Below the pieces are notes generated by a model. The model had not been told where the DNA came from. It saw nothing but the letters and a program-made list of their open reading frames with translations, and did not search any database. Both the position numbers and the translations under genes were made by a program. From DASYQV01 sp036005125 (GTDB lineage: Bacteria; Acidobacteriota; Vicinamibacteria; Vicinamibacterales; UBA2999), in assembly GCA_036005125.1 (NCBI GenBank), contig DASYQV010000228.1:1-37259 (forward strand): a stretch of 37,259 nucleotides of DNA. Reading direction: 5' to 3'. Each line of letters starts with the position of its first letter. Positions within the stretch are counted from its first letter, which is position 1. Shown in pieces: positions 1 to 8,269 of this stretch.

Positions 1-1
1 T

Positions 2-58
2 CTCGCCGCGCAGGTCGATCAGGCGACGCAGGCGCTCACCCGGCTGATCGGCGGGTGA
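2..58 (+). CDS. C-terminal end of an unidentified protein (partial)
   Basis: The first bases read as an open plus-strand frame ending in TGA at 56-58 (about 18 residues, ending TRLIGG). The Gln/Ala-rich helical character fits the tail of a longer protein beginning left of the window. Nothing in so short a piece allows a function to be named, and chance reading cannot be excluded. Confidence 0.45.
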   Translation, partial: LAAQVDQATQALTRLIGG

Positions 59-113
59 GGATCTGACGCCACCGATCGAGTGACCGATTACCCCTTTACA
101 CGAGACAGGCGGC

Positions 114-596
114 TTACTTCACGCGACCGGATGCGAACGAGAGGGTGCGCTCGGGGTGTCGCTCGTCCAGTTCCAGGCGGAGCCACGAGAATGTTCGCTG
201 CGTGTTGTCGGAGAACGTCAGCGTCAGGTACATGTCGAAGTTCCACTCATCGTCGCCATGCGGCGTCATCGTAAGTCGTACCGCGCCATCATCGATGTCG
301 TTCGCTCGGAACGGGCCCGTTACCGAGAGCGCCATGGGCGTCGTCTGGCTGTTGTCGCTGAACTTGGTGTCGACCACACGAAGCTCGGCTGCGACCTGCT
401 CGTTGCGGCGGAGCAACTGCACGGTCAACCTCGAATCGTCATCCTTGCCGTGATCGAGGGTGCGGAAGGCGACGGTTGCGCCGGTAAGCGCCGGCGTGGC
501 CACCTGAGTCGTACCATAGTCGGACTGCCTTGTTGCGCCACACGCCGACGCGCTGACGACCGCCGCCGTAAACAGCAAGCATGAGATAGCTCGCAT
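114..596 (-). CDS. Putative lipoprotein, tandem paralogue 1
   Basis: A 160-residue protein of unknown function. The N-terminus is MRAISCLLFTAAVVSASAC, a short hydrophobic signal ending in an Ala-rich, lipobox-like SAC, so export and lipidation are likely though the lipobox is not classical. The mature part is predicted beta-rich. A longer reading with an upstream ATG exists, but the start at 596 has GAGGAGGG about 10 nt ahead and matches the start of its neighbour. It is a clear paralogue of the next gene upstream: both share LTGAT.AFRTLD.GKD, FSV/LSV..GPFR, MTP.G...W.FDM and LTFSDN.QRTF. I do not recognise the family. The same-strand arrangement and identical ribosome-site context point to local duplication and probably co-transcription. 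Confidence 0.72.
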   Translation of the reverse strand: MRAISCLLFTAAVVSASACGATRQSDYGTTQVATPALTGATVAFRTLDHGKDDDSRLTVQLLRRNEQVAAELRVVDTKFSDNSQTTPMALSVTGPFRANDIDDGAVRLTMTPHGDDEWNFDMYLTLTFSDNTQRTFSWLRLELDERHPERTLSFASGRVK

Positions 597-683
597 GTGT
601 CGCGCCCTCCTCGAATTCATTGCCTGCACCTTCGGGGATTTGTGGTCTTTCCGGTAAGCGGATTCTCCGGTCGCGGAGCGTCG

Positions 684-1169
684 CTAGGACACCCTCGCCG
701 GAGCGAGCGGGAACGTGCGTTCGGGTGCGTGCTCGTCGAGCCGTACGTTCTGCCACGCAAAGGTTCGCTGCGAGTTGTCCGAGAAGGTCAGGACCAGCCG
801 CATGTCGAACGTCCAGGTGTCGCGGCCGTCCGGTGTCATTCGAATCCGCATCGAGCCGTCGTTGATGTCCGTCATCCGGAACGGTCCGGCGACTGAGAAC
901 GCCATCGGCGCCGCCTGCGTGTTGTCATCGAACTTGATGCCGCCCACATGAAGCTCGGCGCCCAGCTCATTGTTGGAACGCAGCAGCTGCACAGTGACCT
1001 GAGACTTGGTGTCTTTCCCGTTATCAAGCGTGCGGAAGGCAAGGGTCGCGCCGGTAAGCACCGACCCGGCCGTCGGGCTGGTGATGGTGGATCCAGACCT
1101 GGTGGTCGCGCCGCACGCCGACGCGACAACCGCCGCCACGACGAACAACGCGCATGAGATGGTTCGCAT
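684..1169 (-). CDS. Putative lipoprotein, tandem paralogue 2
   Basis: A 161-residue protein of unknown function, homologous along its whole length to the gene just downstream. It begins MRTISCALFVVAAVVASAC, a hydrophobic export signal with a possible lipidation Cys. The start at 1169 is chosen because GAGGAGGG sits about 10 nt upstream, the same spacing and sequence as in the paralogue. The mature region carries the shared motifs LTGAT.AFRTLDNGKD and LTFSDNSQRTFAW, and neither copy keeps any cysteine in the mature domain. It is probably the first gene of the pair. About 150 bp of unassigned DNA and a family A repeat lie upstream, so any promoter would be there. Confidence 0.72.
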   Translation of the reverse strand: MRTISCALFVVAAVVASACGATTRSGSTITSPTAGSVLTGATLAFRTLDNGKDTKSQVTVQLLRSNNELGAELHVGGIKFDDNTQAAPMAFSVAGPFRMTDINDGSMRIRMTPDGRDTWTFDMRLVLTFSDNSQRTFAWQNVRLDEHAPERTFPLAPARVS

Positions 1170-1318
1170 ATGTGTGTGCCCTCCTCGAGAACCGAGATTC
1201 AGCACGAGCATGAAGTGGGCCAGATGGGCTCGAGGCCGGTGTGAGCGGTGGGCTCAGCCGCGCCTGGAAGACTGTCGGGTTGGATCAAACGGCTGTAGAT
1301 GAGGCGGCGGCCGAGTCC

Positions 1319-1531
1319 TTAACCAGCCAAGGGGCTCCGCCCTTTGATATCCCGGGCAGAGCCCGTCGGCTGGTTAGACCAGCATCTTTTGGCGCGCTTC
1401 GCGCGCCTAGCCCCGTTATGCGGTCGCACAACGAGTACAAAATTCGCGTTTCGGGCCGCATAAGGGCCTAACTTGTCAAGGACGCTGACCTACCTGGCAG
1501 ATTCGCGTTGCCAGCCGCATAACGGGCTGAA
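1319..1531 (+). repeat. Dispersed palindromic element, family A, copy 1
   Basis: Three structured modules follow one another between speA and the lipoprotein pair. Module 1 (1321-1375) is bounded by AACCAGCC and GGCTGGTT. Module 2 (1391-1407) is GGCGCGC-ttc-GCGCGCC. Module 3 (1409-1528) has outer arms AGCCCCGTTATGCGG and CCGCATAACGGGCT. The right end is locally duplicated: ATTCGCGTT...GCCGCATAA...GGGC occurs at about 1441-1468 and again at 1501-1527. The same modules recur at 26324-26471, and module 1 alone near 16226. It could be a small non-autonomous mobile element or a REP-like element. No coding potential is seen. Confidence 0.75.
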
Positions 1532-1564
1532 GACCCGGCCCTGGAGTCAATCCCGGCTTCTCGA

Positions 1565-3529
1565 TCAACCTTCGAGGTAGGTGTAGCCACGGAGGCCGTC
1601 CTCGTAGAACCGCAGGAGCTGGCCGGCGCCCTCGTAATCGATCTTGCCCGCACGGACGGCCGTTTCGACATCGGTGCGCAGCTTGCCCAGCAGCATTTCG
1701 GCATCGAACTCGACGTAGTCGAGGACCTCGCGCACGGTGTCGCCCTTGACGAGCGCATCCAGCTTGGCACCGCCGTTTTCATCCAGGCTGACGTGGACGG
1801 CGTGCGTGTCTCCGAAGAGGTTGTGCAGGTCGCCGAGGATTTCCTGGTATGCGCCGACCAGGAAAACGCCAAGGTAGTACGGCTCGCCGTCGACCGAGTG
1901 GAGTCGCAGCGTTTTCTTCACATCGCGCCGGTCGACGAATCGATCCAGCTTCCCGTCCGAGTCGCACGTGATATCGCCGAGCACGGCGTGAATGCCGGGC
2001 TTCTCCTTGAGCCGGTGAATCGGCATCACCGGAAAGAGCTGCTTAATGGCCCAGCTGTCTGGAATCGATTGGAACAGGGAGAAATTGCAGAAATATGTTT
2101 CAGAGATTTGCTCGTCGAGATTCTGGAGATCCTCCGGCACCTCGTCCATGTGCTGCACAATCCTCTGGAGCTTCCCGCAGATGGCCCAGAAGAGGTTCTC
2201 CGCCTGGCTGCGCTGCTCGAGTGGCAGATAGCCGCCGGTGAACAGGCTGAGAGCCATGTCGAGTGACTGCTGTGCGTCGTGGAACCCTTCGAGCGCGTTG
2301 CGGGCGGTCAAGTTGTTGTAGGTCTCGATGAGGTCGATGAGCGGCTGCTCCATCTCCGGCGTCGGCGAGGAGGGAACGCTTTCGGCACGAAACCCCGAGA
2401 CGCCCAGAACGTTGAAGACCAGGGCGCTGTGATACGCCACAACGGCTCGCCCGCTCTCCGAGATGATCGTCGGATGCGGCACGCCCGCCTCATCGCAGAC
2501 GGTTTGAATGTGGTAGACCACGTCGGCCGCGTATTCTTCGAGCGTGTAGTTCATACTCGACTCGAAGTTCGTCTGGGATCCGTCGTAATCCACGCCGAGG
2601 CCGCCGCCGACGTCGAGGTACTTTAGACCGGCGCCCATGCGGGCGAGCTCGGTGTACACCCGCGCGCCCTCGTTCAACGCGCCCTTCACGATCCGGATGT
2701 TCGTGATCTGGCTTCCCAGGTGAAAGTGCAGGAGCTTGAGGCAGTCCTGCATCCCCCGCGCTTTCAGCTCCTCGAGCCCGCGCATGATCTCGGTGACCGT
2801 CAGGCCGAACTTCGATCGGTATCCGCCTGACGACTGCCAGCGTCCGCTGCCGCGCGACGCGAGCTTCACGCGCACACCGATCTGCGGCCGAACGCCGATT
2901 TTCTCGGCCTGCTCGAGGATGAGCGCGAGCTCCGTGTACTTCTCGACAACGGGGATGATGTTGCGTCCGATCTTCTGGGCCAGGAGCGCCGTCTCGATGT
3001 ACTCGGCGTCCTTGAATCCATTGCAGATGATCGGCGTGTCATTGCCGGCAAGCGACACGACGGCCAGCAGCTCAGGCTTCGATCCGGCCTCGAGACCGAA
3101 CCCGTACGGCGTGCCGAAGTTGAGGACCTCTTCGACGACCTGGCGCTGCTGATTGACCTTGATCGGATAGACGCACGCGTAGCGGCCCTGGTACTGGTGC
3201 TGGGCGATCGCCGCCTGGAAGGCAGCGTGGATGTCGCTCAGGCGGTGCCTCAGGATGTCGGTGAACCTGATGAGGACGGGAAGGCTGATACCGCGGAGCT
3301 GCAGCCGATCGACGAGCTCTTTGAGGTCGATTTTCTGCGCGGGATCCTTCGTCGGATGGACCTGGAGATGGCCGATGTCGTTGACGGAGAAGTAGCCCTT
3401 GCCCCAGCGGCCCACCTCGTAGAGCTCGCTCGCGTCGTGAACGCTCCAGGCGCTCGCCGTCGAGCCGCCCGTGGTGAGCGCTGTCGAACCGTTGGCGACG
3501 CGCGCGCGACCGTTGGTCATCGTGCTCAT
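1565..3529 (-). CDS. speA: Biosynthetic arginine decarboxylase
   Basis: The PLP-dependent enzyme decarboxylates L-arginine to agmatine, the first step of polyamine synthesis through agmatine. The 654-residue length fits the SpeA family, which is much longer than the DapDC/ODC relatives. YPIKVNQQ at about 121-128 contains the lysine expected to hold PLP. GFGLEAGSKPEL, LHFHLGSQ, DVGGGLGVDYDG and the late SLFQSIPDSWAI segment are all SpeA hallmarks. A longer reading begins with a TTG at 3583, but the first ATG (MSTMTNG, 3529) gives a normal N-terminus; the ribosome site there is weak. It is transcribed divergently from the thioesterase, and no other polyamine gene is nearby. The residues needed for activity appear intact. 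Confidence 0.96.
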   Translation of the reverse strand: MSTMTNGRARVANGSTALTTGGSTASAWSVHDASELYEVGRWGKGYFSVNDIGHLQVHPTKDPAQKIDLKELVDRLQLRGISLPVLIRFTDILRHRLSDIHAAFQAAIAQHQYQGRYACVYPIKVNQQRQVVEEVLNFGTPYGFGLEAGSKPELLAVVSLAGNDTPIICNGFKDAEYIETALLAQKIGRNIIPVVEKYTELALILEQAEKIGVRPQIGVRVKLASRGSGRWQSSGGYRSKFGLTVTEIMRGLEELKARGMQDCLKLLHFHLGSQITNIRIVKGALNEGARVYTELARMGAGLKYLDVGGGLGVDYDGSQTNFESSMNYTLEEYAADVVYHIQTVCDEAGVPHPTIISESGRAVVAYHSALVFNVLGVSGFRAESVPSSPTPEMEQPLIDLIETYNNLTARNALEGFHDAQQSLDMALSLFTGGYLPLEQRSQAENLFWAICGKLQRIVQHMDEVPEDLQNLDEQISETYFCNFSLFQSIPDSWAIKQLFPVMPIHRLKEKPGIHAVLGDITCDSDGKLDRFVDRRDVKKTLRLHSVDGEPYYLGVFLVGAYQEILGDLHNLFGDTHAVHVSLDENGGAKLDALVKGDTVREVLDYVEFDAEMLLGKLRTDVETAVRAGKIDYEGAGQLLRFYEDGLRGYTYLEG

Positions 3530-3700
3530 GTCGGTTTCATCATAAACGCATTTCTCTCTATCGGATCGGAACGATCGCGACAAGAGGGTAAAAAAGTGTC
3601 GAGGCGGACCGCCCCCGAGGCGCGGTCTTCAGACCCGGCGCCCTCTCGGAGGAGGGCCTTCCGAACCCGGGCAAGACGAAAAATCGCCTATGCTGACGAT
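3530..3700. other. Divergent intergenic region speA / thioesterase
   Basis: This region holds the upstream sequences of both divergent genes. It carries one copy of the family C word repeat, GGTCTTCAGACCC at about 3624-3637, followed by CCCTCTCGGAGGAGGG, a second small hairpin. No convincing promoter boxes could be assigned by eye. Confidence 0.4.
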
Positions 3701-4222
3701 ATGGATCCCGTGCCCGCTATACAGGTGCTCCTGCTGCCGAAGGACATAGCGCGGCCAACGCCGCCGCCAAACCACGAACACGGCGCCCGCGTTGGCCGCG
3801 CTGTGTCCCAAGGACGCTGTCACTCCGGTGACACGAACGCGCTTCGGAGTCACGAAAACAGATCTCAGCGCGTTAGTGTCACCAACGGCTATGGGACGAT
3901 TTTCGGCGGGGTCATCCTGTCACACATCGATCTCGCCTCGGCCGTCGAGGCGCGCAAGGTGCGCGCGCATCGTTACGTGACGAAAGCGATGCGCGAGGTC
4001 GAGTTCCACGAGCCCGTGTTCCTCGGCGACATCGTGAATTTCTTTACCGAGACAGTTCGCATCGGTCGCACATCGATTACGGTGCGTGTGTCGGTTGAGG
4101 CCGAGCGCTGGGGCGCCGGTCACGGCGAGCGCGTCCAGGTCACCGAAGCCGAAGTTGTGCTGGTCGCCGTGAACGAGCAGGGACGGCCCGTATCGATCCA
4201 CCCCCAACCCGCTCAGGCCTGA
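3701..4222 (+). CDS. YciA-type acyl-CoA thioesterase carrying a 45-codon in-frame palindromic insertion
   Basis: A hotdog-fold (4HBT/YciA) thioesterase expected to hydrolyse acyl-CoA to free acid and CoA. After the start MDPVPAIQVLLLPKD, the family normally continues directly as (D)TNxxGTIFGG. Here residues 16-60 are an Arg/Pro/His-rich stretch encoded by a family B repeat, and then the family sequence resumes as TNGYGTIFGGVILSHIDLA. The rest (MREVEFHEPVFLGDIVNF, GRTSITVRVSVEAE, TEAEVVLVAV) is normal. Without the 45 residues the protein would be 128 aa, close to the usual family size; with them it is 173 aa. The insert lies next to the conserved N-terminal active-site strand and helix, so activity may be altered, but the frame is open throughout. 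The ATG at 3701 has no strong ribosome site. Confidence 0.88.
   Translation: MDPVPAIQVLLLPKDIARPTPPPNHEHGARVGRAVSQGRCHSGDTNALRSHENRSQRVSVTNGYGTIFGGVILSHIDLASAVEARKVRAHRYVTKAMREVEFHEPVFLGDIVNFFTETVRIGRTSITVRVSVEAERWGAGHGERVQVTEAEVVLVAVNEQGRPVSIHPQPAQA
3747..3881 (+). repeat. Dispersed three-hairpin element, family B, copy 1 (inside the thioesterase gene)
   Basis: A 135-bp insertion, exactly 45 codons, with ends ambiguous by one base. Hairpin 1 pairs AGCGCGGCCAACGC (3748-3761) with GCGTTGGCCGCGCT (3789-3802). A small GTCAC-tccg-GTGAC follows at 3819-3832. Hairpin 3 pairs GTGACACGAACGCGCT (3828-3843) with AGCGCGTTAGTGTCAC (3867-3882), 15 of 16 positions. The order and arm sequences match the copies at 9621 and 27538, but this copy is more diverged and has no stop codon in the host frame. 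No clear target duplication is seen. Confidence 0.8.
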
Positions 4223-4226
4223 CACC

Positions 4227-4248
4227 GGGTCCGCCCTCGGGCGGATCC
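4227..4248 (+). terminator. Stem-loop after the thioesterase gene
   Basis: GGGTCCGCC and GGCGGATCC form a nine-pair stem around a CTCG loop five bases after the thioesterase stop. There is no U-run behind it, so it is either a weak terminator or an mRNA 3'-end stabiliser. thrC starts 55 bases further on. Confidence 0.45.
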
Positions 4249-4303
4249 GGACAGGTAGTCGGTCGCGGCCGCACGAAACGGTCGCGCGTCCCGAGATGGC
4301 TGC

Positions 4304-5635
4304 ATGAGATGGCTTAGCACCAGAGGATTTGCGCCTCCCGTCAGCTTTCGTGAGGCGTTGTTCGCCGGATTGGCCCCGGATGGGGGCCTGTACCTGCCGG
4401 AGCGTCTCGAGCCGCTACCGTCGGCGGCGCTCGACGCCTCGTCCGAATCGACGCTGACCGACGTCGCCCTTGCCGTCGCCGCGCACCTGGTCGGGGACGA
4501 GATCCCTCGCGCCGCGCTGTTGGCGATCATTCGGACCGCGCTCGACTTCCCCATTCCCCTCGTGCGCGTGGCGGCCGCAGGGCACCACGGGTCCCGTTCC
4601 GACGTGTACGCGCTCGAGCTCTTTCACGGCCCGACGCTGGCGTTCAAGGACGTGGGCGCGCGCGTCATGGCGCGTCTCATGGCGCACTTCACCGATACCC
4701 ATTCGCCGCTGACCGTGCTGGTGGCAACCTCGGGCGACACCGGAAGCGCCGTGGCGCGCGCGTTTGCCGGCGTCGCCGGCACACGCGTGGTCGTCCTTTT
4801 TCCGGAAGGGCAGGTCAGCGACGTGCAGGAGGCGCAGTTTGCGACCGTCGGCGGCAACGTCGAAGCGGTGGCGGTCGCCGGTACGTTCGACGACTGTCAG
4901 GCGCTCGTGAAGACCGCGTTCGCCGACGCCGCCTTGCGGCGCGACGTCCGCCTCTCGTCGGCGAACTCCATCAATGTCGGCCGTCTGCTGCCGCAGGTGT
5001 TCTATTACGTGTGGGCCGGCGTGCAGTTGCGCCGGGAGAGGCCACCGGCGGGCAACGTCGTCATGTCGGTGCCGAGCGGCAACTTCGGCAACCTCACCGC
5101 CGGCCTCGTGGCCAAGCGGCTCGGCCTGCGGGTCGCCCGCTTCGTGGCGGCAACCAACGTCAACGACGTCGTGCCGGAGTATCTTCGCTCCGGCCGATAC
5201 GTGCCGCGCGCGTCCGTGCGTACGGTCGCGAACGCGATGGACGTGGGCGCGCCGAGCAACTTCGAGAGGATCCGCGCATTGTACGGCGACGATCTCGATC
5301 GACTCCGGGCGGATCTCACCGGCGCGGCGTTCGACGATGCGACCGTGACGCGTGCGATCGCAGACGTGTACCGCGACCACGGTTACCTGCTCGACCCCCA
5401 TTCCGCGATCGCGTGGCTCGGCCTGCACGCGGCGCTCGCATCCGAACGCGATGCCACCGGCGTGCTGCTGGCGACTGCGCATCCCGCGAAATTCCGTGAA
5501 ACGGTCGAGCCTGCCATCGGCGCGCCCGTCGATCTGCCGCCGCCACTTGCCGCCGCGCTGCAGCAGCCCCGCCTGGTCACACGTCTGCATGCCGACTACG
5601 CGACGCTCCGCGACCTGCTGGCCGCACGCGTATGA
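4304..5635 (+). CDS. thrC: Threonine synthase
   Basis: The PLP enzyme converts O-phospho-L-homoserine to L-threonine and phosphate, the last step of threonine biosynthesis. The 443-residue length fits the family. The N-terminus (MRWLSTRGFAPPVSFREAL, then GLAPDGGLYLPE) is diagnostic. LFHGPTLAFKDVGA carries the PLP lysine at about residue 115. TSGDTGSAV (phosphate of PLP), SANSINVGRLLPQ and VPSGNFGNLTAG are all present. The C-terminal DPHSAIAWLGL and LLATAHPAKF motifs are also typical. The ATG at 4304 matches the usual family start. It stands between the thioesterase and pepF on the same strand, with no other threonine-branch gene in view. Confidence 0.97.
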   Translation: MRWLSTRGFAPPVSFREALFAGLAPDGGLYLPERLEPLPSAALDASSESTLTDVALAVAAHLVGDEIPRAALLAIIRTALDFPIPLVRVAAAGHHGSRSDVYALELFHGPTLAFKDVGARVMARLMAHFTDTHSPLTVLVATSGDTGSAVARAFAGVAGTRVVVLFPEGQVSDVQEAQFATVGGNVEAVAVAGTFDDCQALVKTAFADAALRRDVRLSSANSINVGRLLPQVFYYVWAGVQLRRERPPAGNVVMSVPSGNFGNLTAGLVAKRLGLRVARFVAATNVNDVVPEYLRSGRYVPRASVRTVANAMDVGAPSNFERIRALYGDDLDRLRADLTGAAFDDATVTRAIADVYRDHGYLLDPHSAIAWLGLHAALASERDATGVLLATAHPAKFRETVEPAIGAPVDLPPPLAAALQQPRLVTRLHADYATLRDLLAARV

Positions 5636-5680
5636 GCGCGTCCGGTGATCTGCAGAACGCTTTTGGCGTACGATGACCAG

Positions 5681-7522
5681 ATGCCGCAGACCGAAATCTA
5701 CCGTCCTGAGCCAGGTCACCTTCCAGACCGCGAGGCCATTCCGAGCCGCTACCTGTGGGATCTGAATGCTATCTGCCGTGACTGGGACGAGTGGGAAGCG
5801 GCCTACCGCGAGCTCGAGACGGGTATCGAGGGGCTGAAAGCGTTCGAAGGCACGCTCAAGGGCGGTCCCGGACAACTGCTGGCGGCATTTCGGGCGCAGG
5901 ACCAGGTCGGTGCCCTGATGTACCGCGTCTGGTACTTTGCCTCGCTCCATTACGATCAGGATCAGCGCGACAACGCGATCAACGCGCGACGCCAGCAGGT
6001 GCAGAACCTGTTTGCGCGACACCAGCAGGCGACCTCCTGGTTCAATCCCGAGCTGCTCGCGATTCCCGCAGAGACGGTCCGCGGCTGGATGGAGACCAAC
6101 GAGGCGCTCGCCGTCTATCGCTTCGCCATCGAGAGCCTGTACCACGAACAGGAGCACGTCCTGGACACGGAAGGCGAGCGGCTGATGTCGCTCTCCGGCC
6201 GCTTCAACGGCATCCCGTACGATGCCTACGCCGCGCTGACGACCGCCGACATGAAATTTCCGACCATCGCGTTGTCGACGGGCGATACGGTGAAGCTCAC
6301 GTACGGGCAGTACAGGGCGGTCCTCGAGACGAACCGCATCCAGGCAGATCGCGCCACCGCGTACCGTGCCTTTCACGAGAGCTACGCGGACACGGTGAAC
6401 ACTTACGCGGCGCTCTACAACGGGGTGATGCAGCGCGACTGGTTTCACGCGCGGGCCCGCGGCTACGCGAGCACGCTCGAGGCGGCGCTGCACGGCAACA
6501 ACATTCCGACCTCGGTCGTCGAGACGCTCATCCAGGAGGCCAAGTCCGGGGTCGAGCCGCTGCGCCGGTACCACCGTCTGCGGCGACGCGTACTCGGCCT
6601 GGACAGCTATCGTCTGTTCGATGTGTTCGTTCCGCTCGTCCAGCTTGACGTGCGGTATCCGTATGACGATGTGCTCGACTGGGTGACGACGTCGGTTGCG
6701 CCGCTCGGCCGCGACTACCAGGAAAACGTCCGGCGCGCGTTCGAGGGTGGCTGGATCGACGTGTTCGAGAACACAGGCAAGCGCAGCGGCGCCTACTCGG
6801 CGCCGGTGTACGGATCTCACCCGTACATGCTGTTGAACTACAACGAGACGCTCGATGCCGTGTTCACGCTCGCGCACGAGATGGGCCACTCGATGCACAC
6901 GGAGCTGTCACATAGAACCCAGCCATTCGTGTACGCCGGCTACACGATCTTCGTGGCGGAGGTCCCCTCGACGCTCAGCGAGGCATTGTTCCTGGATTTC
7001 ATGCTCGAGCGCGCAGCCACGCGCGAGGAACGCGCGGTGCTGCTCCAGCATGCGATCGACAGCATCGCGAGCACCTTCTATACGCAGGTGATGTTTGCCG
7101 ACTTCGAGCTCGAGGCGCACCGGCTCGTGGAGCAGGACCGGCCGGTCACCGCAGCGACGCTGAACGACATATACAGCCGGCTCCTGCACGAGTACTACGG
7201 CGACGTCATCGACGAGGAGGACCTCTCCAAGGTGACGTGGGCACGGATCCCGCACTTCTACAGCACGCCGTACTACGTCTACCAGTACGCCACGTGCTTT
7301 GCATCGACCGCGAAGATCATGCAGGAGCTGCGCGGCACGAGCGGGGCAGCGCGCGAGGCCGCCGTGCGCCGGTATCTGTCGCTGCTCGAAGCCGGCGGCA
7401 GCGACTACCCGATCGTGCTCCTGCAGCGCGCGGGCGTCGATCTCACGCAGCCCGATACCGTCCGCGCCGTGTCAACCGAGCTCGACCAGCTCGTCACGAA
7501 GCTGGAGGCCGAGCTCGGGTGA
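5681..7522 (+). CDS. pepF: Oligoendopeptidase F (M3B metallopeptidase)
   Basis: A cytosolic zinc peptidase of the thimet/PepF family that cleaves medium-length oligopeptides. Its 613 residues match the family size. The zinc motif HEMGH lies at about residues 399-403 in LAHEMGHSMHTEL, and the downstream FVAEVPSTLSEALF supplies the third ligand glutamate. The GAYSAPVYGSHPYMLLNYN segment ahead of the motif and the C-terminal PHFYSTPYYVYQYATC are typical of the family. An upstream GTG at 5645 would add 12 unlike residues; the ATG at 5681 (MPQTEIYRPEP) is preferred, though neither has a strong ribosome site. It follows thrC by 45 bp and may share its transcript. Confidence 0.95.
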   Translation: MPQTEIYRPEPGHLPDREAIPSRYLWDLNAICRDWDEWEAAYRELETGIEGLKAFEGTLKGGPGQLLAAFRAQDQVGALMYRVWYFASLHYDQDQRDNAINARRQQVQNLFARHQQATSWFNPELLAIPAETVRGWMETNEALAVYRFAIESLYHEQEHVLDTEGERLMSLSGRFNGIPYDAYAALTTADMKFPTIALSTGDTVKLTYGQYRAVLETNRIQADRATAYRAFHESYADTVNTYAALYNGVMQRDWFHARARGYASTLEAALHGNNIPTSVVETLIQEAKSGVEPLRRYHRLRRRVLGLDSYRLFDVFVPLVQLDVRYPYDDVLDWVTTSVAPLGRDYQENVRRAFEGGWIDVFENTGKRSGAYSAPVYGSHPYMLLNYNETLDAVFTLAHEMGHSMHTELSHRTQPFVYAGYTIFVAEVPSTLSEALFLDFMLERAATREERAVLLQHAIDSIASTFYTQVMFADFELEAHRLVEQDRPVTAATLNDIYSRLLHEYYGDVIDEEDLSKVTWARIPHFYSTPYYVYQYATCFASTAKIMQELRGTSGAAREAAVRRYLSLLEAGGSDYPIVLLQRAGVDLTQPDTVRAVSTELDQLVTKLEAELG

Positions 7523-7793
7523 CCCAGGTGACGTACGTAGGCCAGGTCTTTAGAGCCGGCCCAGTAGAGCCCGTATTACCCGCGCCACAATCCTGAATCG
7601 CGTTCACCGGCGCCCGGACCGTTGCCGTGGAGGCCCGGCCGGGTGTCGCGGTGAGCGTGAACCCGCTCGCAGTGATCGTGAACTTCACGCTCGTGATCGT
7701 GCGGGCCGCACAGAAATCGGGGACGCCCATTGGCAGAGTCTGCGCTATCGCGATCGGTGCGGTGGCGAGGACAGCGGAAAAAACATGGCGCAC
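7494..7793 (-). CDS. Doubtful small secreted protein or gene remnant
   Basis: A 99-residue minus-strand frame beginning at a GTG. Its N-terminus (MRHVFSAVLATAPIAIAQ) resembles a signal peptide, followed by a Thr/Val/Ala-rich, possibly beta-structured part with two cysteines. There is no ribosome site, the frame runs 29 bp into the 3' end of pepF on the opposite strand, and its last third reads through family C repeat sequence. It may be a decayed end of a secreted protein gene or simply chance. The rest of 7523-8269 shows no gene I can support. Confidence 0.22.
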   Translation of the reverse strand: MRHVFSAVLATAPIAIAQTLPMGVPDFCAARTITSVKFTITASGFTLTATPGRASTATVRAPVNAIQDCGAGNTGSTGPALKTWPTYVTWVTRARPPAS

Positions 7794-8269
7794 CTCACAG
7801 CGTGACGCGCTGAGTACGGATTAACGTCACGTGAAGCGCGACCGATGTCGGTACGGAAGGTGATAGTGGATATCACGCGCAGCGCCGCGCGCGAGAAGAT
7901 CATGCGCGCCGCCGGGTGTGGGGCGTGTGGTGAGCCCGTCATCCGGTTGCCAATGACAATTTTGTCTCGTCATTGGACCGAATAGCGGACGAGGCGCGGA
8001 GCCGTCAACCGCCGCAAGCGTGTGCGTGGACACTACGACTGTGCGGGAGACGACGGCTGCAGTTCTTACGGTCGCCCGCCGACCTTATCTCTTGCGACGC
8101 GCGAGCATCCGCACGGGCACGCTGCGTCGTCGAGACGAAGACGAGGCCGGTTCCGGAATCGCGGACCTGGGCACGGCCACGAGGCGCCTCGCGAAATCCG
8201 TCAGCCGCGCCAGCGAATCACTGGATCGCGTGCTGCGGGCGACGGTCTGGCGCCGTAGTCGAAGGCGCT

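Noticed and set aside
1409..1531. Integron attC sites suggested by GTTATGCGG...CCGCATAAC arms in family A
   Set aside because: Arm order and spacing differ from attC (the GTT core is on the left and the AAC core on the right), there are no cassette arrays, and no integrase is seen.
4415..6898. A very long open minus-strand frame (827 codons) opposite thrC and pepF
   Set aside because: Its translation is Arg/Val/His-rich with no motif, and it spans two clearly real genes on the other strand; it is a high-GC antisense shadow.
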